Of a stretch of DNA of 64,000 nt, positions 1-8,100 are shown one piece after another. The notes beneath the pieces are model-generated. The model was given only the letters and a program-made list of their open reading frames with translations. It ran no database searches and had not been told where the DNA came from. This stretch comes from Planctomycetaceae bacterium (GTDB lineage: Bacteria; Planctomycetota; Planctomycetia; Planctomycetales; Planctomycetaceae). Position numbers and translations under genes: made by a program. The stretch is taken from contig CP051247.1 of the NCBI GenBank assembly GCA_017795105.1, forward strand, positions 5,977,001 to 6,041,000. The letters run 5' to 3'. The first letter of the stretch is position 1, and every line of letters starts with the position of its first letter.

Positions 1-426
1 GGTCCCGAGTAGAGTCTGCGACATGTCTGAAGAGGCGGAGGGTTGATCATCGGCAGGCAACGCCGGCTTCGAACCCAGCGCTCTGCGGACAACCTGAATC
101 GCATCTTCCAGATCGAACGGCTTCGTGAGATATTCGAACGCTCCGCGTTTGATGGCCTGGACCGCCGTATCGAGGTTGCCGAACGCCGTGATCATAATCA
201 CGGGAGTATCGCGCGTGACGTTCTTCAAGGCTTCCAGTGCTTCGAGACCATCCATCCCCGGCAGGCGAATGTCCATCACCACGGCATCGGGACGCATCCG
301 CCCGGCGATCTGTAACGCTTCCTCAGCTGTCGAGGCCGCCACCACATCGTGGCCGTCGTCTGTCAGGGCCTGCTCCAGCGTCCAGCAGATCGATGGTTCA
401 TCATCGACAACCAGAATACTACTCAT
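1..426 (-). CDS. Response regulator receiver domain, N-terminal part of a probable sigma-54 activator (NtrC/PilR type); runs off the window
   Basis: The reverse strand from an ATG at 426 translates to an unbroken receiver domain of which 142 codons are visible. It begins MSSILVVDDEPSICWTL, giving the acidic pair D8/D9. The phosphoacceptor is D52 in VVMDIRLPGMDG, and the conserved T80 (MITAFG) and K102 (YLTKPFD) are present. A Ser/Pro-rich linker follows, and the last visible residues are SQTLLGT, which is how the linker leads into the AAA+ domain of many NtrC-family proteins. That AAA+ domain is outside the window, so the sigma-54 activator assignment is inference. The start codon overlaps the stop of the kinase gene by 4 bp (ATGA), so the two are translationally coupled. 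The sigma-54 promoter across the divergent intergenic region supports the NtrC/PilR reading. A simple CheY or another output domain remains possible. Confidence 0.88.
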   Translation of the reverse strand, partial: MSSILVVDDEPSICWTLEQALTDDGHDVVAASTAEEALQIAGRMRPDAVVMDIRLPGMDGLEALEALKNVTRDTPVIMITAFGNLDTAVQAIKRGAFEYLTKPFDLEDAIQVVRRALGSKPALPADDQPSASSDMSQTLLGT

Positions 427-1853
427 ACACCTTCTCTTCGTGACTTATCGCTTGAAATCAGTCCGGCTGCCCGGTTATCCGTGACCGCACTGTCGACGGA
501 TGAAGAATCCGGAATCGTCAACCGAAACTGTGTTCGCTCGTTAATTCGATCATACTCAAGAAAGCCCCCGCAGTCTTCCACGGCCCGCGTGGCCAGAGCC
601 AAACCGAGTCCGACACCCTCTTTTTTCGTGGTGAAGAAGGGCTGAAAGATTTCCTCGATCACTTCCGCGGAGACTCCGGGACCGTTATCGATGATGTCGA
701 TCACGATCGTCCCGTCGGATTTTCGCGCATGCAATTGCACTTCACCGCCCGGACCAGCCGCTTCGGTCGCATTGAGCACAATGTTGAGCAGCGCTCCACG
801 AATGGCATCGCCGTCAGGGGCCCGAACGTTCATTCTCTCCAGCTGAGAATCGAACTGAATCTTCTGATGAGCGCAAATGGGCTCGATCAAAGCAACCACA
901 TCCTGAACGACTTCCGCCAGGCTGGTCGAAACCTGGGGACTGGTTTCCCCTCTCGAGAGACGCAGCAATGCTTTAATCTGCTCCTCAGTCAACGTGAGTT
1001 GCTTCAACGCCATTTCGATGGCGGGATCATCCCGTGTCGCACAGTGACGTTGATGAAGTTGCAGCGAAACTCGGGCCCCCGTGAGCGAGTTCCGGAACTG
1101 ATGAGCCATTCCGCCCGCAAGCTGAGTCAGCATTTGGGCCCGCTCATTGTCGCGAATCCGTTGCATTGTCAACTTGAGAACCGAAGCCATGCTGTTGATC
1201 GATTCCGCCAGTTCGCTCAATTCGTCTTTGATCGGCAGGGCAGGGAGGGGCTCGAAGCTTCCGCCGGCAATCCGGGCAACATGACGCTCCACCGTACGTA
1301 ATCGATCTGCGATGCGGTGAGAAATCCAGATCGAAGCGAAAACAGTCACGAGAAGGAACAGCAGTCCGATCGCCAGCGACGGAAGCATGGCGGCATACTC
1401 GGCCTGTTCCCACCGACTCTCCGGATAGAGAATGAGAACGTCGCCAAGCTCCGTGCCGACCGGTCGAGTGACGACTTCGGCGAAATAGCGTTCCCCTCCG
1501 AGTTTGAGTTCGGACCGTGTTCCGACCGATTCGCTGACCGACGCGGCCGCTGTATCCAGATCCGGAAGCAGCGGCGGCACATCGCTGGAAAGAGTCGAGG
1601 AACGGAGTTGTCCCTGGCTGTTGTAAACGACGAAATGAGCCTGGGAGAGATCATGCAACTGAGCCAGTACGCCCGCTGTGAGCGGATAAGCAGCCATACG
1701 GACCGTCGAAACGACGCTATCGAGGCGGCCCGCGATCTCCTCCTGAGCACGCTGGACCGCGATCCAGGCCGAGGAGATCGTCACGGCGAGAACTGTGACG
1801 ATCTGTATCGTGGCAACGGGAATCAGAATCTGTAGTCGAAGGGGCCAGCGCAT
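423..1853 (-). CDS. Two-component sensor histidine kinase (membrane, HAMP, HisKA, HATPase_c)
   Basis: 476 residues. One transmembrane segment lies at about 8-32 and a second at about 156-178. They enclose a periplasmic sensor region of about 120 residues with no family I recognise. A HAMP-like linker (179-235) follows. The HisKA domain has the phosphoacceptor H251 in GGMAHQFRNSL. The ATPase domain shows the N box (N361 in NIVLNATEAAG), G1 (DNGPGVS, 389-395), F box (FQPFFTTK) and G2 (GVGLGLA). All catalytic motifs are intact. The form of the H box and the coupling to a response regulator by a 4-bp overlap are typical of kinases that pair with sigma-54 activators such as PilS or NtrB. The divergent pseudopilin gene is the likely target. 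The signal sensed cannot be read from the sequence. Confidence 0.93.
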   Translation of the reverse strand: MRWPLRLQILIPVATIQIVTVLAVTISSAWIAVQRAQEEIAGRLDSVVSTVRMAAYPLTAGVLAQLHDLSQAHFVVYNSQGQLRSSTLSSDVPPLLPDLDTAAASVSESVGTRSELKLGGERYFAEVVTRPVGTELGDVLILYPESRWEQAEYAAMLPSLAIGLLFLLVTVFASIWISHRIADRLRTVERHVARIAGGSFEPLPALPIKDELSELAESINSMASVLKLTMQRIRDNERAQMLTQLAGGMAHQFRNSLTGARVSLQLHQRHCATRDDPAIEMALKQLTLTEEQIKALLRLSRGETSPQVSTSLAEVVQDVVALIEPICAHQKIQFDSQLERMNVRAPDGDAIRGALLNIVLNATEAAGPGGEVQLHARKSDGTIVIDIIDNGPGVSAEVIEEIFQPFFTTKKEGVGLGLALATRAVEDCGGFLEYDRINERTQFRLTIPDSSSVDSAVTDNRAAGLISSDKSRREGV

Positions 1854-2001
1854 TGCGATTTCAGAGTAACCCGTTTCCGAGGATGGTACGAATGCAAGGG
1901 CGGCGAATTATTCGCCAGTCGCGATTGGTTTCTCGCCATTCCGTTCAAGCCGCAGGACTGTTCGACAGCGGATCACGCTCTCTCCGCAGTACGTTTTGAC
2001 C

Positions 2002-2018
2002 TTGGTACACCACTTGCA
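2002..2018 (+). promoter_or_regulatory. Sigma-54 (-24/-12) promoter of the pseudopilin gene
   Basis: The sequence TTGGTACACCACTTGCA contains GG at 2004-2005 and GC at 2016-2017, separated by exactly 10 nt. That is the invariant spacing of sigma-54 promoters (TGGCAC-N5-TTGC), with only the C of TGGCAC changed to T. It lies in the divergent gap between the kinase and the pseudopilin gene and points at the latter. Predicted transcription start is near 2029, giving a leader of about 77 nt. The two-component genes opposite make a sigma-54 activator likely. Confidence 0.7.
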
Positions 2019-2105
2019 GATGATCAGCATATCCAGCAAACTCGACCTGTTCGAGACAGCTCCGGAGTACTTCCTGCCCGCAACGACAGTCTATAAGGTT
2101 TCACT

Positions 2106-3122
2106 TTGTCACGATTCGTCCGCCCACGCCACGCCTTCACGCTCATCGAACTCCTCGTTGTCATCGCAATCATCGCCATCCTGGTGGCGTTGCTTCTGCC
2201 TGCCGTGCAACAGGCACGTGAGGCGGCTCGACGTACCCAGTGCAAGAACCATTTGAAGCAGTTGGGACTCGCCCTTCACAACTATGCTGATGCGAACACG
2301 GTCCTGCCCCCCGGAGCCTCGGTCAATACCGACCTGTCGACCGGTGCCGCGAACGGTTCCTGGGGCGTTCACGGCCGGATTCTTCCCTACCTGGAGCAGG
2401 GCAGCCTCTTTGACGCCGTCGACCTCACGACCGGCTGGGACTTTCAGGCACCAATTGATGGCTTAAAGATCCCGGTCTACGCCTGTCCGAGCGACCCGAA
2501 AAGCGATGAAGCTCGCGATCCCGGAAGCGGGAAGGTGACTCTCTACCCCACGACCTACGGATTCAATTACGGCACCTGGTTCGTCTTCGATCCAGCCACC
2601 GGCCGAGGGGGAGCGGGACTGTTCTTTCCCAACTCGAGTCTCACCTTTCGTGATGCCGTCGACGGCTCCTCAAACACGCTGCTGGCCGCCGAGGTGAAAG
2701 CGTGGACACCCTACCAGCGAAACGGCGGGCCGTCGTCGACGACCATTCCACCCACAGCCGTTGCCGCCGAAACGATCGTCGCTTCGGGGGCTCAGTTCAA
2801 GAATACCGGACACACCGAATGGCCCGATGGCCGCGTGCACCACAGCGGCGTGACTGTCACGTTGCCGCCCAACTCCAAAGTTCGGTATACAACCGGTGGA
2901 ACCACCTACGACGAAATGGACTACAACTCCTGGCAGGAAGGCCTGGACGGCAATGCCGGCAACCCGTCCTACGCGATCATTACCTCCCGCAGCTACCACC
3001 AGGGGATGGTGAATGTCGTCCTGTTCGACGGCTCCACCCGCTCGATCAGCGAGAATATCGATCTGTCCATCTGGAGAGGCCTCGGCACTCGCGACGGCGG
3101 AGAAGTCCTCGGCGAGTTCTAA
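2106..3122 (+). CDS. DUF1559-family type II secretion/type IV pilin-like pseudopilin
   Basis: 338 residues. The prepilin cleavage and methylation motif FTLIELLVVIAIIAILVALL begins at residue 11 after a short basic leader (MSRFVRPRHA), so cleavage is expected before F11 with E15 (the fifth mature residue) conserved. The region after the hydrophobic helix (LLPAVQQAREAARRTQCKNH) is the hallmark of planctomycete DUF1559 proteins, and the C-terminal half (NVVLFDGSTRSISENID) matches their usual ending. The start is TTG at 2106: an in-frame stop at 2094 rules out any earlier start, and TAAGG lies 8 nt upstream. DUF1559 proteins are present in many copies in planctomycetes and are thought to be surface or pilus-like components. 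Specific function is unknown. A sigma-54 promoter and a divergent two-component system suggest dedicated control. Confidence 0.93.
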   Translation: MSRFVRPRHAFTLIELLVVIAIIAILVALLLPAVQQAREAARRTQCKNHLKQLGLALHNYADANTVLPPGASVNTDLSTGAANGSWGVHGRILPYLEQGSLFDAVDLTTGWDFQAPIDGLKIPVYACPSDPKSDEARDPGSGKVTLYPTTYGFNYGTWFVFDPATGRGGAGLFFPNSSLTFRDAVDGSSNTLLAAEVKAWTPYQRNGGPSSTTIPPTAVAAETIVASGAQFKNTGHTEWPDGRVHHSGVTVTLPPNSKVRYTTGGTTYDEMDYNSWQEGLDGNAGNPSYAIITSRSYHQGMVNVVLFDGSTRSISENIDLSIWRGLGTRDGGEVLGEF

Positions 3123-3350
3123 TCAAGTCGATTCCCGGCTTCGGTCCAGTCTCGAATCGATCCGGAAGAAGTCTCGCAAGCGGCAGAACCCGAGGAATCG
3201 GCGTAAGCTCTCTCCGTGCCGAGACTTAAATCGCGAAAAATTCCGCTCGACATCGCTTGATTTCATTTTAACGAGCCATTAGTATTCGCGAACCTGACAC
3301 GGACAACCACTGTCCACCAGTCAGCAGCGGGCATTCTTGCCCCACCACAA

Positions 3351-3423
3351 TCCCCTGTAGCTCAGTTGGTAGAGCAAGCGGCTGTTAACCGCTGGGTCGT
3401 AGGTTCGAGTCCTACCGGGGGAG
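3351..3423 (+). tRNA. tRNA-Asn (anticodon GTT)
   Basis: The 73-nt sequence folds as a cloverleaf. The acceptor stem pairs TCCCCTG with CGGGGGA with one G-U. The D arm is GCTC/GAGC. The anticodon stem AGCGG/CCGCT encloses loop CTGTTAA with anticodon GTT. The T arm GTAGG/CCTAC encloses TTCGAGT. The discriminator base is G and CCA is not encoded. It is followed by a hairpin terminator and then by a scar of mobile-element fragments, consistent with use of this tRNA as an integration site. Confidence 0.97.
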
Positions 3424-3467
3424 CTAAACCATACGGGGACGAACATGTTGTACCCCGGAGTTAACGA

Positions 3468-3498
3468 AACGCCGAACGAGAGATCGTCCGGCGTTTTT
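3468..3498 (+). terminator. Intrinsic terminator after tRNA-Asn
   Basis: A perfect 7-bp stem, AACGCCG with CGGCGTT, encloses a 14-nt loop and is followed by a T run (the last five bases, 3494-3498, are all T). It lies 45 nt after the tRNA. Confidence 0.75.
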
Positions 3499-3710
3499 GC
3501 GTTGTATAGGCCTATTTTGTAGGACTTTCGCTCGCTGACGGAATAGTGAGAGTCGGCTATGGATACTCTCTTGGCAACCCGCTCGCTCGGCTTTGCCTCG
3601 CTCTCGCCGAGACTCTCGAACACTCCCGCCGAATTGGGCTCTCCATTTAACGCTTCAGTCTGGAAAGGGGGCCTCAAAAGGAAGCTCCTTCTTCAGCACC
3701 CGCACGAACG

Positions 3711-4143
3711 CTAACGTACTATGTTGTTTGCCATAAGTTCTGCGTGCCGGATCACGAGCTGCGTAGCGGCTTCCTGTGCGTCGGGTGGGTAGCCGTATTT
3801 GGTCAGCAGCCGACGAACGGTTCGTCGAATGTCCGCTCGCACCGTTTCGCATTGCGTCCAGCCGAGCGTCGCTTTCGCCTCAAACCGATCTGAGAGTTCC
3901 CGGGCGATCCTTTGAAGCGTCTTGTCCTGCAGGGCTTCACCTACGGACCCGTTGGCTCGCCGCGTTGGATCGTGTCGCGGATCGTTTGAGCGAGGCCGAT
4001 CAGTTCCTCGATGACCTGTGCCGTAGTGATGGCCCGGTTGGTGAACCGCGTGAGCGTTGCTTCCAGCGATTCTCGGAACGACCGCGACTGGACGATAATC
4101 ACGCGCTCCCGCGACCGAAGTTGATCGTTGAGCAGCTTGCGGA
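3711..4143 (-). pseudogene. hsdR: Decayed 3' end of a type I restriction enzyme hsdR gene
   Basis: The minus strand carries two pieces of the C-terminal HsdR region in different frames. The 5' piece (about 4143 to 3945) reads RKLLNDQLRSRERVIIVQSR and then NRAITTAQVIEELIGLAQTI, the helical segment after the motor domain of type I R subunits. It ends at a stop just after QRGEPTGP. The next piece, in a shifted frame to 3714, reads LQDKTLQRIARELSDRF and then VRRLLTKYGYPPDAQEAATQ, the usual C-terminal end of HsdR (DUF3387-like). Family comparison suggests roughly 15-20 residues are missing at the junction. The nuclease and motor domains are absent, as are hsdM and hsdS. This is a non-functional remnant of a restriction system left beside the tRNA. 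Confidence 0.8.
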
Positions 4144-4179
4144 GTGTTTACGAGTTTTCGAATCTGGTTCGAATGCGTC

Positions 4180-4829
4180 TGCCCATGGGCATCGATGAGA
4201 ATGAGCCTTCCCGCGTTGAGGACAATTGCAAGGCCTTTGATGCGGCGTGGATCGATGCCGGCTACATGACCGAGACCGTCTACAAGTTCAGTCGAACCAC
4301 ACAGGGGATCTTCCCGGCGGTTGGACGAGGCGCGACGCAGATCTCCACCCGCTGGGACCAGCCCTCGAACTCGAAGCGGTCCCGTCTGCGAGGCGTCGGC
4401 GAAGGGTATACCGGCAACGACCTGCTTGACCACGGCGTCACTCTGCTGGAGGTCAACGCGGACCACTGGAAGAACTGGGTGCATCAGCGGCTGACGACAC
4501 CCCTTTCCAAACCGGGAGCCATGCGTCTGTTCCAGGCCCCGCCGCACGAGCATTTGAGTCTGGCCAAGCACCTGACGGCCGAACGGAAGATCGAGGAGTT
4601 TGTGGCCGGGAAGGGGATGGTGACCCGCTGGGAACGGATCCGGAAGAACAACCACTGGTTCGATGCGCTATACAACGCGTGTGCGGCCGGGCATGCCGTG
4701 GGCGTGCGATTGTTCGATGCCGAACGGATCAAGCCCCAGCCACGACGAAAGTTCAGTGAGATTGCTGCCGAGAAACGGGAACGTGGGTTTGTGGACCTGG
4801 AGCGGTGGCGGGGGATTCGCTCGAGGTAA
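4180..4829 (+). pseudogene. Decayed 3' end of a phage terminase large subunit (GpA family)
   Basis: An open frame of about 215 codons matches the C-terminal nuclease half of GpA-type terminase large subunits. It shows DAAWIDAGYMTETVYKFSR, LLEVNADHWKNWVHQRLTTP, and HLTAERKIEEFVAGKG followed by TRWERIRKNNHWFDALYNAC. The last of these holds the conserved aspartate of the family. The N-terminal ATPase half (Walker A and B) is absent, and upstream the frame runs straight into the hsdR remnant on the opposite strand. There are no neighbouring head or portal genes. I take it as a prophage remnant. The ATG at 4128 in this frame is not a true gene start. Confidence 0.75.
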
Positions 4830-5153
4830 GCTGCTGAGGCATTCGCACTGGCAACTTGCGGCTGTCCGAACACTCTCTTCTTGATAATGGGACAGGGCTC
4901 CCCTCCAGAGCGAACGTGTCCAGGCCGTCGGTGTGCCAGCCGGTGTGGAGAGAATGACACATCCGCGCAGCAAAGGTCGTTTTATCGGGAGATGATGACC
5001 AGTTGTAAATTTCGAGAAAAATGTGCGCTAGATATTTGGCAGCTTTTTGCCGTGTTCACTAGAACGCCAGTTCACTCTGCGGATGTCCATGGCGTGCCAT
5101 CGCGACGCTGTCCATCGTCACCGATCATTCATCCTGCTTGAAGGAACGGATTC
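4830..5153 (+). other. Intergenic stretch upstream of the giant surface-protein gene, no gene seen
   Basis: No coding sequence is supported here. The only clear signal is a ribosome binding site (GAAGGA) 8 nt before the ATG at 5154. Promoter elements were not recognisable. Confidence 0.5.
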
Positions 5154-8100
5154 ATGCTGTTGCGGCCGTGGCTGGAACTGTTGCCGGTAAAACTGCGCTG
5201 GTTGTCCCGATATGGTCATCACGTTTCCAGGCGGGCCCGCCGTCCCCGGCGACTGCAGTTCGCAGGCGAGATGCTTGAACAGCGGACGTTGCTTACGACG
5301 TTCACTGCGACCGATGATGTCTTCGTCGGCGAGTACAACCGGACGGGGACCGCTCTGGACCTCGCGGTGCTCGATAATGACGACATCGATCCAACGCTTC
5401 TTGACGGCAATTCGGCCAATGGCGAGGTCACGATTCAGCTGCAGGGTTCACCAGCCAACCTTGCTGTCGTTGGCAATCTCATTCAGTACACCCCGGGAGT
5501 TACATTCGAGCAGACGGTGGAGTTCGACTACGCGCTGTTTGATGGGACCACAACCTCGGTGGCGTCGGTGACCCTTGAGCTGTTTGATCGGAATAGCACG
5601 ACGTCGCCGGTCGTTGATGACGAATTCACAGTGCGTCGAGTTGATGATCTGTTTGGAGCCGACGGCACAGCTTATGAGTTCCTCCAGAACTCCGATGGAC
5701 GGCAGGTTCTGGATAGTCGTTCAGAACTAATAATCAACGGGCAGGCGAGCGGATCGAAGACGGGGAAGGGCCCCATACTGGGGGAAGAGGTCGTCATTGA
5801 TGCCACTCAGTCCTATACGTACTCGGGCTGGTTCCGTGCCGGAGACGAGGTCAACAGTTCCGGCAGTTACTCGCCGAGTAATACGCAATATCTCGGGTTT
5901 CGAGAATACGATTTCGACGGCAACGAGATTGCGCCCATCCACGTGCTGCGGTTCTCCGGGAGTGTGGATGCGGTTCTGGCCGAAGACTTCGACCCCGCGA
6001 CAGACACCCAGATTGTTCTGGTGGGGACTGGATTGGGATGGAGCACCGGTGGTGCTGGACACACGCGCAATGTGGCATTTCTGAATTATACGACGTCAGA
6101 TGGGATCACGCATGCCGACTACACGCGTCACGTGACGACCGCCTATTCCAGTGGGATGTGGACGACATCGGGCATTACGGAAGATGTCGCCAACAACCGC
6201 ACCTACATCAACTTGTCTGCTAGTGCGTCGGCGTCGCTGGATGTTGTTCCCTCAGGAATCATCACCGCGGGGACCAAGGTCCGCAACGCCTCAAGCGGGC
6301 AAACCTTCAACTATTCATTGGGCTCGGCAGTCACGCTGATCCGAGACGCGTCCAATCCCGTCGGATGGACGTATCGCACCGCCGTCATTTCTGGTGTGAA
6401 AGACCCGAGCGATGTCGGGCACACATCGTTTCGTCCGGGAACATATTCCATTCGTCCAGCCATTCTCGCCAACCACACCGACAGCGGTGGCGGCAGTCAG
6501 GTTCTGGAGTACCGCGACGTTCGCTTTGGACTAACGCAGCAGGCCATGATGGGCCTCGAAGACCAGGTTGGTTTCCAGGCGGTGATCCCGTTCGGTGGAG
6601 CGACGCTGCAGAGCAGTGACCAGAGCGACGAATTCCTTGGCGACGAGCTCGTCAGGGTCGATGCAGCCAAGTCCTATGCGCTCACCGGGTTTATCCGTTC
6701 CGGCGATGGTGCAGGGGGACAATTCAATGCCGCCAACCAACACTACATCGGGGTGGAGCAGTACGACGCTCAGGGACGCTTGCTCGGGCGGTCCGGTCAA
6801 ACCTTCGTCAACACGGGCGATCAGTGGGAGCTACTGACGCTGCTGTTCGGTGGCCAGACAACGACAACCTCAGAGACGACGTTGAAGCTTCGTCCCGATA
6901 CCGCTTACGTCCGGCCGATTGTGCGGGCCAATGAGTCAACTACCGGCAATTTGTTCTCATGGCGAGATCTGACTGTCAGCCGGGCCGTTGATCTCTATCG
7001 GGACGGGACCGTGGGGCTGACATTTGGCGGGCAGACGACCTATACCACGAGCACCGCTCGTGATGAGATCATGTCCGATCAGCTGCTGCCCGTGGACACG
7101 GATCTCCAGTACGAGATCGCTGTCGAGATGCAGGCCCAGCAGCAGTCGGGAGCGGCAGCCGAGCGGCATTACTTCGGATTTGCCTCGTACGATATTGACC
7201 TGAATCTGATCAAACCGATCCACGTGCTGACCTACGGCAGTTCGCAGGAAGCGACTCTCGCCGTGGATTTCGATCCAAGTGCGGGCGGGACCATGTACCT
7301 GTCCGGAGACCTCTCCGGTTGGAGCACCGGCGGAGCGGCTCACACTCGCAATCTGAGCTTCATGAGTTATGCGGACAGTACCGGTCACGTCCACAGCGAC
7401 TATTCCCGATACGTCACTCAGAATTTCAGCAGTGGTGGAATGTGGGCTTCCGGGGGAATCTCTTCGGCCACCTATCAGGTCGACGGGAATGGAGATTTGA
7501 TTCTCGACGCGAATGGGGCGCCGATCGAAGCCTCCAGTGGATCAACGGTCACACTCTGGAAGATCGCTGTCAACGGATCGGTCAGTGCGGCGATCACCGA
7601 TGGCACAGACGGACTGTTGGATGGCAATGGAAAGATCGCTGCCGGAACCAAGGTCCGGAATGCCCAGAGTGGAACAACATACAACTACGCGCTTCTGCAC
7701 TCGGAATACATCAACTCGGAATGGACGAACTATCATACGGTCATTGGAGGCGGGACGATCGCTCCCGGGGGAGCCGAGCCGAACCTGTTTCGAGCAGGGA
7801 CGGCGTATATCAAACTGGTGGGAATGTTTAACTGGGCGTACTCCGGTCCCGACGACGATCTGACGCTGACGGCAACGGAGGTTTCGTTCCGCAACGCGTC
7901 AGTGGCCCAGCTGAGCCATGTTGATGGTGTGGTCACGCTGGATCTGGATGTTCTCAAGAATGATGGCATCGGTGCCGATCCGGCGTCGGTGAATATCACA
8001 TCGGTCACGACGCCGGAGTTCGGAACCGTTTCAGTCATCCACGGAAATGGTACGACGACAGTCGACTGGCTGCAGTACTCAACACCGGCCTGGTTTGCGG

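Noticed and set aside
3711..4655. A 314-codon minus-strand open frame as one gene
   Set aside because: Only its C-terminal third matches HsdR. The rest is antisense to the terminase fragment, and the true HsdR reading changes frame near 3945.
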